Assembly: GCA_015904055.1 (NCBI GenBank)
Contig: JABMDE010000023.1
Span: forward strand, 5,870 to 14,013
Source: Nitrospira sp.
Lineage (GTDB): Bacteria > Nitrospirota > Nitrospiria > Nitrospirales > Nitrospiraceae
DNA: 8,144 nt
Direction of reading: 5' to 3'
The translations under genes were made by a program, and so were the position numbers. Position 1 is the first letter of the stretch. Each line of letters begins with the position of its first letter. Under the pieces are notes generated by a model that saw only the letters and a program-made list of their open reading frames with translations, had not been told where the DNA came from and ran no database searches. Below, piece by piece: positions 1-6,441 of the stretch.

Positions 1-35
1 GAGTCGTGCTCAAGAGCCACGGAGCCCTGTCGTAG
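1..35 (+). CDS. Possible 3' end of an upstream gene (partial)
   Basis: Reading from position 3 gives ten sense codons (V-V-L-K-S-H-G-A-L-S) and then TAG at 33-35, one base before the hemA ATG. Such tight spacing is typical of an operon and suggests the tail of a co-transcribed gene. Ten residues cannot identify a family. A cytochrome c assembly protein of the CcsA/HemX type often precedes hemA in other bacteria, but that is only a guess from gene order. The frame could also be open by chance. Confidence 0.35.
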   Translation, partial: VVLKSHGALS

Positions 36-36
36 C

Positions 37-1422
37 ATGCATGTGATCGTGGTAGGACTGAGCCATAAGACGGCGCCGGTTGAGGTTCGTGAAAAACTGG
101 CCGTGCCTGAAAGCCGCTTGGGCGAGGCGCTGGGCCGGCTCTGTTCCTATCGTGGTGTGAAGGAAGGCGTGCTGCTGTCAACCTGCAATCGAGTCGAAGT
201 CTATTCGGTCGTGGAGGATGTCGAGGAGGGCTACGCCCGCATCCAGGAATTTCTTGCCGATACGCATTTGTCGTTGTCCTCCGAGCAACTGACGCCGCAT
301 CTGTACTGGCATACCGGGGATCGGGCGATCGCCCACCTGTTCAGAGTGGCGGCGAGCCTGGATTCGATGATCATCGGCGAGTCTCAGATCCTGGGGCAGC
401 TCAAGAATGCGTTCGACGTTGCCTTGTCGCATAAGACGACCGGCGTCATCATGAACAAAGTCGTGAAGAAAGCCATTTCGGTGGCCAAACGGGTACGGAC
501 CGAGACGAAAATTTCCGAGATGGCGGTCTCGGTCAGCTATGCGGCGGTCGAGTTGGCCAAGAAGATCTTCTCGAACCTTGATGAGAAAACAGTATTGCTG
601 GTCGGCGCCGGAGAAATGGCTAAACTGGCGGCGCGGCACTTGATTGCGCAGGGAGTCCACCAGGTACGTATCACGACGAGGACGCCGCAGCATGCGATCG
701 ATCTGGCGGAGAAGTTCGGCGGGACGCCGGTTCCGTTCGACCAATTCAAGGACGAGATGGCAGCCGCGGACATTGTGCTGGTCTCTACCGGCGCCGCCCA
801 CTATCTGATTGGTGCGGAGGATGTGCAGCGGGCGGTAGATACGCGCGGGAATCGCCCTATGTTTTTGATCGACATTTCCGTCCCGCGGAACATCGATCCG
901 GCCGTTCGGCACGTCGACAATGCCTTCCTGTTTGATATCGACGATCTGAAGCAACGGGTTGAGCAAAATCGCGCGGAGCGGTTGCAGGAAGCGGAAAAGG
1001 CCGAACGAATGGTGGTGGAAGAGGTCGGCGCGATGCTTGAGTGGATGAAGGCGCTGGAGGTGACTCCCACCATTGTGGCTCTCCGGAGCCGGGTCGATGA
1101 AATCAAACAGACGGAAGTCGAAAAGGTGTTGGGCCGTCTTGGCCATCTTTCTCAACAGGACCGGGAACTGGTCGAAGGGATGGCGTCCTCGATCGTGAAT
1201 AAATTGATCCATCGCACGATGGTGACACTCAAGGCCGAAGTGAACTCCTCGAACGGGCCTGCGTTCGTCGAAGCGGCCCGCCGATTTTTCCATCTCGACC
1301 AGTCCTCGACACACGATTCAGAAGGGGAAGACCGCGAGAACCGGCCGCGGTATCTCTCCTCTGATCCTGTTGAATCGGCACACGAGGAGCCGGAGCCGTC
1401 GGTTCACAAGCGGGCAGGCTGA
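37..1422 (+). CDS. hemA: Glutamyl-tRNA reductase
   Basis: Cytoplasmic enzyme that reduces the glutamyl group of Glu-tRNA(Glu) with NADPH to glutamate-1-semialdehyde, the first committed step of the C5 route to heme. The 461-residue product has the family layout. The N-terminal catalytic domain opens with G-L-S-H-K-T-A-P-V (7-15) and has the nucleophile Cys50 in S-T-C-N-R-V-E-V-Y (48-56). The signature G-E-S-Q-I-L-G-Q is at 114-121. The NADPH-binding domain has G-A-G-E-M-A (190-195) and D-I-S-V-P-R-N-I-D-P (279-288), and a helical dimerisation domain follows to about 422. The last ~35 residues form a charged, probably disordered tail. The ATG at 37 gives the usual N terminus and has GGAG at 21-24. 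Presence of HemA implies the C5 rather than the Shemin (ALA synthase) pathway. It is the first complete gene of the block, so it shares the upstream promoter. Confidence 0.97.
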   Translation: MHVIVVGLSHKTAPVEVREKLAVPESRLGEALGRLCSYRGVKEGVLLSTCNRVEVYSVVEDVEEGYARIQEFLADTHLSLSSEQLTPHLYWHTGDRAIAHLFRVAASLDSMIIGESQILGQLKNAFDVALSHKTTGVIMNKVVKKAISVAKRVRTETKISEMAVSVSYAAVELAKKIFSNLDEKTVLLVGAGEMAKLAARHLIAQGVHQVRITTRTPQHAIDLAEKFGGTPVPFDQFKDEMAAADIVLVSTGAAHYLIGAEDVQRAVDTRGNRPMFLIDISVPRNIDPAVRHVDNAFLFDIDDLKQRVEQNRAERLQEAEKAERMVVEEVGAMLEWMKALEVTPTIVALRSRVDEIKQTEVEKVLGRLGHLSQQDRELVEGMASSIVNKLIHRTMVTLKAEVNSSNGPAFVEAARRFFHLDQSSTHDSEGEDRENRPRYLSSDPVESAHEEPEPSVHKRAG

Positions 1423-1442
1423 TGCGCAATCGGCGCAAGAAC

Positions 1443-1450
1443 TAGGAGGT
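1443..1450 (+). promoter_or_regulatory. Strong Shine-Dalgarno for hemC
   Basis: TAGGAGGT is a near-perfect match to the anti-SD of 16S rRNA. Measured from its last G (1449), the GTG at 1452 is only 2 nt away, too close for normal initiation, whereas the GTG at 1458 is 8 nt away. The site therefore favours 1458 as the hemC start. Weak flanking complementarity (GCGCA at 1433-1437 with TGCGC at 1453-1457) could place the SD in a hairpin loop. Confidence 0.8.
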
Positions 1451-1457
1451 TGTGCGC

Positions 1458-2405
1458 GTGTCTATACCCACTGGCCGACGCTCGAACCTGATTTTGGGGA
1501 CGAGGGGGAGCAAACTGGCTCTGCAGCAAAGCGAATGGTTTCAGTCGCGTATTCATGCGGTTGCGCCTGATGTGCGCGTGACGCTCCGGAAGATTCAGAC
1601 GTCCGGTGACAAGATCGTCGATGTGCCGCTGGCTAAGATCGGGGGGAAAGGCCTCTTCGTTAAGGAAATTGAAGAAGCCCTGCTCGCCGGTGAGATCGAT
1701 TTGGCCGTCCACAGCATGAAAGATGTTCCGGCGCAGTTGCCCGAAGGGCTGGACATTCTTTGTGTGCCTGCCCGCGAGGATGCACGCGATGCGTTGATCA
1801 GTCGAGACGGGTGCTCATTCAAGGATCTTCCGCAAGGGGCGACGATCGGCACGGCAAGTCTACGCCGGCAGGCGCAGCTGCTGAATGCCAGGCCCGATCT
1901 CCGGATTGAGATGTTGCGAGGAAATCTGGATACGAGGCTGAGAAAGCTCAAGGAAGGGCAGTTTGACGCGATCGTATTGGCTGCAGCCGGTTTGCACCGG
2001 TTGGCTTGGGCGCAGGAGATTACCGAGTATCTTGACCCGGTCGTCAGTTTGCCGGCTATCGGACAAGGCGCCTTGGGTATCGAGGGGCGCAGCAGCGATC
2101 AGTTCGTGCGTTCAGTGTTGGAGCGCCTGAACGATCGCGCTACGGCGACGACTGTTATGGCGGAACGGGCATTTCTGGCTCGCCTGGAGGGAGGCTGCCA
2201 AGTGCCGATTGCCGCCTATGCCACGCTGTCCGGTGGGCAGATAACATTGGATGGGCTTGTGGCTGGTGTTGACGGCAAAACAATCATTCGTGACCGAATT
2301 CAAGGCAGTAGCCACGATGCGCACACGCTGGGTGTACAACTGGCTGAACGGTTGCTGGCACGAGGCGGCGACAAGATCCTTCGTGATATTTACGGAACCG
2401 TGTGA
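1458..2405 (+). CDS. hemC: Hydroxymethylbilane synthase (porphobilinogen deaminase)
   Basis: Joins four porphobilinogen molecules into linear hydroxymethylbilane on a covalently bound dipyrromethane primer. Counting from the GTG at 1458, the protein has 315 residues, usual for the family. Visible motifs are G-T-R-G-S-K-L-A-L near the start, the catalytic Asp89 in H-S-M-K-D-V-P (85-91), G-T-A-S-L-R-R (131-137), R-G-N-L-D-T-R (154-160), and the cofactor-attachment Cys247 in L-E-G-G-C-Q-V-P. An in-frame GTG at 1452 would add two residues, but it lies too near the ribosome-binding site. The gap after hemA is 35 bases with no terminator. The stop overlaps the next gene's ATG by one base (TGATG), a sign of translational coupling. 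The product is handed to the HemD half of the next protein. Confidence 0.96.
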   Translation: MSIPTGRRSNLILGTRGSKLALQQSEWFQSRIHAVAPDVRVTLRKIQTSGDKIVDVPLAKIGGKGLFVKEIEEALLAGEIDLAVHSMKDVPAQLPEGLDILCVPAREDARDALISRDGCSFKDLPQGATIGTASLRRQAQLLNARPDLRIEMLRGNLDTRLRKLKEGQFDAIVLAAAGLHRLAWAQEITEYLDPVVSLPAIGQGALGIEGRSSDQFVRSVLERLNDRATATTVMAERAFLARLEGGCQVPIAAYATLSGGQITLDGLVAGVDGKTIIRDRIQGSSHDAHTLGVQLAERLLARGGDKILRDIYGTV

Positions 2406-3973
2406 TGACGGCGCCACGTCTGAACGGTAAGGTCTATTTAGTCGGGGCTGGTCCCGGAGATCCCAAGCTGCTGACTCTTCGCGGGAAGGAATGTCTTGAG
2501 CAGGCGGATGTGGTTTTGTACGATTATCTCGCCAATCCCGCCATTCTGACCCATGTGTCTGATCAGGCGGAACGTTTGTATGTCGGGCGGCGCGGCAAAG
2601 GAAAATACCCGGCGCAAGACGAGATCAACCGGCTATTGATCGAGCGGGCTCAGGAGGGCAAAACCGTCGTACGGCTCAAGGGCGGGGATCCTTTCGTATT
2701 TGGGCGTGGAGGAGAAGAGGCGGAAGTGTTGGCATCGGCCGGTATTGAGTTTGAGGTAGTCCCCGGTGTCACGGCTGCTGTTGCGGCGCCGGCGTATGCC
2801 GGTATTCCTGTGACGCATCGAACCCTGGCCTCCACTGTTACGTTTGTCACAGGACATGAAGATCCCGATAAACCATCCACGGGGGTGGAGTGGCCGAGAC
2901 TTGCGACGAGCCATGGCACCTTGGTCTTTCTCATGGGTATGAAGAATCTGCCGGCGATCGTCGCCAATTTAACTGCTGAGGGACGGTCAAGCACTACACC
3001 GGCAGCGGTTATTCGTTGGGGAACCAGAGCAGCACAACAGACGGTGGTCGGGACCCTCGCTGATATTGTGGGGAAAACCGAGGCAGCCAAGATGGAGCCG
3101 CCGACGGTGATTGTGGTGGGTGACGTAGTTCGACTCAGGGAGCAATTGAACTGGTTCGAACGTCGACCGCTGTTCGGCAAGCGGGTCTTGATGACGCGAG
3201 CGAAGGAGCAGGCAGCGGAATTGGCCGATCTGCTGGCCGCCTATGGCGCGGAGCCCGTCGAAGCACCGACCATCCGGATCGTTCCACCGGAGGATTGGAC
3301 TGCGGTGGATCGGGCGATCGGCTCTATCAGCAGCTATCAGTGGGTTATCTTTACCAGCGTCAATGGCGTAGACCGGTTCATGTCGCGTCTGCGCGCGAAG
3401 GGATTGGATGCACGCTGTCTGGCCGGTCGGCAAGTCTGTTGTATCGGACCTCGTACGGCGCAGGAGCTGGAAAGGTTCGGGGTCCAGGCGGATGTCGTGC
3501 CTGCCGACTACCAAGCCGAAGGCGTCCTTGCAGCCTTGGGAGGGCAGGATCTGACGCAGGCGCGCATACTCATCCCACGTGCAGAGGTGGCGCGTGAGTT
3601 ACTGCCGGACGATCTGCGTGCCCGTGGCGCGCATGTCGATGTGGTGACGGTCTATCGCACTATCACGCCAAGCGAGGATAGAGCGGAGTGGTGCCGGCAG
3701 TTGTCTGACCGGCAGATTCATGTTGTGACGTTTACCAGCTCGTCGACCGTTCGTAACTTTGTCACGATGCTCGGGGGTGTGGAGCGGGTGAGACCGCTCT
3801 TGCAATCCGTCCTGGTCGCTTGCATTGGACCCATCACGGCCAGGACTGCCGAAGAATTTGGTTTGACGGTTTCGATCGTGCCGGAGGAAAATACGATTCC
3901 GGCACTGGTCGACGCAATTGTTCGTCATTATGATGCCGGACGCCGGAAACAGGTGATGGCGGGCACGGCATAA
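2405..3973 (+). CDS. cobA-hemD: Fused uroporphyrinogen-III C-methyltransferase / uroporphyrinogen-III synthase
   Basis: Two enzymes in one 522-residue chain. The N-terminal half (about 9-245) is the SAM-dependent methyltransferase that turns uroporphyrinogen III into precorrin-2, the entry to siroheme, cobalamin and heme d1. It shows G-A-G-P-G-D-P (14-20), G-G-D-P-F-V-F-G-R-G-G-E-E (93-105), V-P-G-V-T-A-A (119-125) and T-F-V-T-G-H-E (146-152). The C-terminal half (about 258-510) is HemD, which cyclises hydroxymethylbilane with inversion of ring D. Its sequence is poorly conserved in general, but F-T-S-V-N (316-320), C-I-G-P-R-T-A (346-352), I-P-R-A-E (390-394) and F-T-S-S-S-T-V (443-449) fit. 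Such fusions are known in several phyla. A GTG at 2402 is an alternative start adding one residue; I prefer the ATG at 2405. The fusion places HemC, HemD and CobA activities in direct sequence. Confidence 0.95.
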   Translation: MTAPRLNGKVYLVGAGPGDPKLLTLRGKECLEQADVVLYDYLANPAILTHVSDQAERLYVGRRGKGKYPAQDEINRLLIERAQEGKTVVRLKGGDPFVFGRGGEEAEVLASAGIEFEVVPGVTAAVAAPAYAGIPVTHRTLASTVTFVTGHEDPDKPSTGVEWPRLATSHGTLVFLMGMKNLPAIVANLTAEGRSSTTPAAVIRWGTRAAQQTVVGTLADIVGKTEAAKMEPPTVIVVGDVVRLREQLNWFERRPLFGKRVLMTRAKEQAAELADLLAAYGAEPVEAPTIRIVPPEDWTAVDRAIGSISSYQWVIFTSVNGVDRFMSRLRAKGLDARCLAGRQVCCIGPRTAQELERFGVQADVVPADYQAEGVLAALGGQDLTQARILIPRAEVARELLPDDLRARGAHVDVVTVYRTITPSEDRAEWCRQLSDRQIHVVTFTSSSTVRNFVTMLGGVERVRPLLQSVLVACIGPITARTAEEFGLTVSIVPEENTIPALVDAIVRHYDAGRRKQVMAGTA

Positions 3974-4000
3974 CGCAGAAGGTAATCGGATAGCTATGAA

Positions 4001-4005
4001 GGAGG
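4001..4005 (+). promoter_or_regulatory. Shine-Dalgarno for the CBS-domain gene
   Basis: GGAGG lies 7 nt before the ATG at 4013. A nearer ATG at 4008 opens a frame that stops after five codons, so 4013 is the functional start. The surrounding 39-base gap (3974-4012) shows no hairpin or T-run, so no terminator separates cobA-hemD from this gene. Confidence 0.75.
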
Positions 4006-4012
4006 TAATGGC

Positions 4013-4408
4013 ATGGTTCCAGTAAAGTCATTCATGATTCCACGAGACAAGTTCATCACCGTGCCGCGGGATACCGATGCGCAGACGGCCGCCCGGATCA
4101 TGCGCGACCGGGGGATCGGTAGTTTGTTTGTGACCAACGAACGGGAAATTATCGGAATCTTGACGGACACGGATATGATGCGCCGGGTCGTTGCTGCCGG
4201 AGCGGATGCGACGAAGACAACGGTGGAACAAATCATGTCTGCCCCCATTATGACCATTGAGGAGAGCAAGACGCTCCTCGATGCCAACGATTTGATGGCG
4301 AAGTCCCATTTGCGCCATCTTGGTGTGACACGCGAGGGCAAGTTGGTCGGGGTGATCTCCGTCCGTGATCTTGTCGTCTTCTTAACGAATCTGCCCCGGA
4401 AGAAATAG
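4013..4408 (+). CDS. Stand-alone CBS-domain pair protein
   Basis: A 131-residue cytoplasmic protein consisting almost wholly of two CBS domains (about 5-60 and 73-128), i.e. one Bateman module. Each ends in the typical strand-turn-helix motif: G-I-L-T-D-T-D-M (48-55) and G-V-I-S-V-R-D-L (113-120). Both carry the T/S-x-x-D pattern that usually binds the ribose of adenine nucleotides. No catalytic, membrane or DNA-binding domain is attached. Family knowledge says such modules sense AMP, ATP or SAM and act as dimers on partner proteins; the partner here is unknown. It has its own strong ribosome-binding site and stops 6 bases before hemB. Its place between tetrapyrrole genes makes a regulatory link to HemB or the CobA half (a SAM user) conceivable, but that is inference. 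Confidence 0.93.
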   Translation: MVPVKSFMIPRDKFITVPRDTDAQTAARIMRDRGIGSLFVTNEREIIGILTDTDMMRRVVAAGADATKTTVEQIMSAPIMTIEESKTLLDANDLMAKSHLRHLGVTREGKLVGVISVRDLVVFLTNLPRKK

Positions 4409-4414
4409 GACACT

Positions 4415-5386
4415 ATGGCCTTTCCAATCCAGCGGCTTCGTCGGCTTCGGCAACATGAATCGCTCCGGCGGATGGTGCGGGAGACCGCGCTGTCTCCTGC
4501 CGACTTTATTGCGCCGCTGTTCGTCGTTGAAGGGCAGGGACGACGCGAAGAAATCGCTTCGATGCCGGGGCAATTCCGTCTGTCGATCGATTTGTTGCTC
4601 AAAGAAGCCGGCGAGATCAATGCGTTGGGTATTCCGGCGATCATCCTATTCGGTATTCCGGCGCAGAAGGATGAACGGGGTAGCGCGGGCTTGGATCCGA
4701 ACGGCATCGTGCAGCGGGCGATCAAAGCAGTCAAATCACAGGTGCCAAACCTGATGGTGATTACCGATGTCTGTATCGATGAGTACACCAGTCATGGACA
4801 TTGCGGCATCGTTAAAGACGGCAAGATTCTCAACGACGACACGCTGGCGTGTCTGAGAGCAATGGCCCGCACCCATGCCGCTGCGGGGGCCGACATGGTG
4901 GCACCATCCGATATGATGGATGGCCGAGTCGCGGCCATCAGAAACGAGCTCGACCAGGCCGGGTTCCCGGATGTGCCGATTATGGCGTATGCGGCGAAGT
5001 TCTCTTCCTGTTTCTACGCGCCGTTTCGCGATGCGGCTTTTTCGAGTCCGCAATTCGGCGATCGACAGTCGTATCAAATGGATCCGGCCAATGCACGTGA
5101 GGCTCTTCGTGAGATCGATCTCGACATCGAGGAGGGAGCCGATATCGTCATGGTGAAACCGGCCTTGCCGTATTTGGATATTATTGCGGCTGCGCGCAGT
5201 CGTACACTCCTTCCGATTGCCGCGTATCAGGTGAGCGGCGAGTACAGCATGATCAAGGCTGCCGCACAGGCCGGCTGGCTTGATGAGTCGCGTGCAATGA
5301 TGGAGTCGCTCCTGGCGATCAAACGGGCAGGCGCCGATCTCATCCTCTCCTATTTTTCCAAAGACGCTGCCCGGCTGTTGCATTGA
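4415..5386 (+). CDS. hemB: Porphobilinogen synthase (delta-aminolevulinic acid dehydratase)
   Basis: Condenses two 5-aminolevulinate molecules to porphobilinogen, the substrate of HemC; normally a cytoplasmic octamer. The 323-residue chain is full length. The two Schiff-base lysines are visible: Lys195 in Y-A-A-K-F-S-S and Lys248 in M-V-K-P-A-L-P-Y. The [11 protein letters not shown] segment follows the first at 201-211. The metal-site segment reads [14 protein letters not shown] (118-131). Of the three cysteines of the zinc-type enzymes, Cys120 and Cys130 are present, but the middle one is Asp122. The metal preference is therefore not obvious from sequence. It starts 6 bases after the CBS gene. 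Its stop TGA (5384-5386) lies just before the ribF ATG at 5389. Confidence 0.97.
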   Translation: MAFPIQRLRRLRQHESLRRMVRETALSPADFIAPLFVVEGQGRREEIASMPGQFRLSIDLLLKEAGEINALGIPAIILFGIPAQKDERGSAGLDPNGIVQRAIKAVKSQVPNLMVITDVCIDEYTSHGHCGIVKDGKILNDDTLACLRAMARTHAAAGADMVAPSDMMDGRVAAIRNELDQAGFPDVPIMAYAAKFSSCFYAPFRDAAFSSPQFGDRQSYQMDPANAREALREIDLDIEEGADIVMVKPALPYLDIIAAARSRTLLPIAAYQVSGEYSMIKAAAQAGWLDESRAMMESLLAIKRAGADLILSYFSKDAARLLH

Positions 5387-5388
5387 AT

Positions 5389-6441
5389 ATGTCCATACAG
5401 GTGACTCGAGGATATGTGGGCGAGAGCGTTCGTCCGTATCCTGTCGCGACGATTGGAAATTTTGACGGGCACCATATTGGACATCGCGCGCTATTGCAGG
5501 CGGTGTCACAGACTGCGCGCAAGGCCGGAGGAACAGCTCTGGCGCTGACGTTTGATCCACATCCGGTCAAGATTCTGGCACCGCACGTCGATCTTCGGTT
5601 TTTGACCGGCCCGGAAGAGAAACTCGCCCGTTTTCAAGACGCAGGGATCGACGAAGTGGTGTTCTTGGAATTTAGCGAGACGTTTGCCACGCTCTCGCCG
5701 GAAGCCTTTGTTGACCAGGTCTTGTCGCAAGGACTCGGTCTGAAAGAACTGTTTGTCGGACAACATTTTGTGTTTGGGCACAGGCGTGCGGGAACGATTG
5801 CCGATCTTGTGGCGCTTGGTAGCCGGTATGGATTTGTGGTGCATCCGATGGCTCCGGTGACGGCATCCGGAGGTGTCGTGAGTTCAACGAGAATCCGGCA
5901 ACTCATTCAAACAGGTGATGTCGCCCAAGCCGCGCTTCTCCTTGGGCGGCAGTATGTCATGACCGGGGTGGTCGTTCCTGGTGTACAGAGAGGGCAGGAA
6001 TTGGGATGGCGGACAGCGAATCTTCCTGTGCCGCCTGACCGTGTGACTCCAGCTGACGGGGTGTATGCGGTCGTTCCTGGTGTACAGAGAGGGCAGGAAT
6101 TGGGATGGCGGACAGCGAATCTTCCTGTGCCGCCTGACCGTGTGACTCCAGCTGACGGGGTGTATGCGACGGTGGCCGTGTGGAACCAACGGCGCTATGA
6201 TTCCGTGGCATACATCGGTACAAGGCCTACATTTGGTGTGGGGGAACGGTTGCTCGAAGTGCATTTATTGGATGACGCCTGTGATCTCTATGGGCAACAG
6301 ATGGCCGTCGAGTTTGTCGATCTGGTTCGGCCGGATAGGCAGTTTTCAGGATCCGATACTTTAAGTCTTCAGATTGCACGTGATGTGGCTTCGGCCAGAA
6401 CGATGTTGCAGAAGCATCACGAGGTGTTGGGGAAGCGATGA
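5389..6441 (+). CDS. ribF: Bifunctional riboflavin kinase / FAD synthetase with an internal 33-residue duplication
   Basis: Phosphorylates riboflavin to FMN and adenylates FMN to FAD. Counted from the ATG at 5389, the protein has 350 residues. The N-terminal FAD synthetase domain has T-I-G-N-F-D-G-H-H-I-G-H (21-32), F-D-P-H-P (55-59) and S-S-T-R-I-R (165-170). The C-terminal kinase domain starts near 185. Its glycine-rich loop and T-A-N motif (G-W-R-T-A-N-L) occur twice, because residues 195-227 are repeated exactly as 228-260. Without the repeat the protein would be 317 residues, the usual RibF size. The family motif is normally P-T-A-N; here Arg replaces Pro in both copies. Whether kinase activity survives is unknown; the second copy is followed by the rest of the domain and may form the fold, with the first as an insert. 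A TTG at 5383, overlapping the hemB stop, is an alternative start. The stop overlaps tilS by 4 bases. Confidence 0.93.
   Translation: MSIQVTRGYVGESVRPYPVATIGNFDGHHIGHRALLQAVSQTARKAGGTALALTFDPHPVKILAPHVDLRFLTGPEEKLARFQDAGIDEVVFLEFSETFATLSPEAFVDQVLSQGLGLKELFVGQHFVFGHRRAGTIADLVALGSRYGFVVHPMAPVTASGGVVSSTRIRQLIQTGDVAQAALLLGRQYVMTGVVVPGVQRGQELGWRTANLPVPPDRVTPADGVYAVVPGVQRGQELGWRTANLPVPPDRVTPADGVYATVAVWNQRRYDSVAYIGTRPTFGVGERLLEVHLLDDACDLYGQQMAVEFVDLVRPDRQFSGSDTLSLQIARDVASARTMLQKHHEVLGKR
5971..6168 (+). repeat. Perfect 99-bp tandem duplication inside ribF (2 copies)
   Basis: Copy 1 is 5971-6069 and copy 2 is 6070-6168, identical at all 99 positions. The match extends one base to the left (G at 5970 and 6069) and then breaks (T versus C); on the right it breaks at once (G versus A). 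The length is a multiple of three, so the frame is kept and 33 residues are doubled. Identity including third codon positions points to a very recent event, or to an assembly error. Confidence 0.98.

Noticed and set aside
323..334. 12-bp palindrome containing GCGATCGC, resembling the cyanobacterial HIP1 motif
   Set aside because: A single copy within the hemA coding region; no over-representation is visible in the window.
178..1314. Long reverse-strand open frame (378 codons) opposite hemA
   Set aside because: It is antisense to a clear hemA, shows no recognisable motif, and such frames are common opposite GC-rich genes with third-position bias.
3974..4012. Possible terminator or promoter between cobA-hemD and the CBS gene
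   Set aside because: Only 39 bases, with no inverted repeat, no T-run and no clear -10/-35 pair; it contains just the ribosome-binding site.
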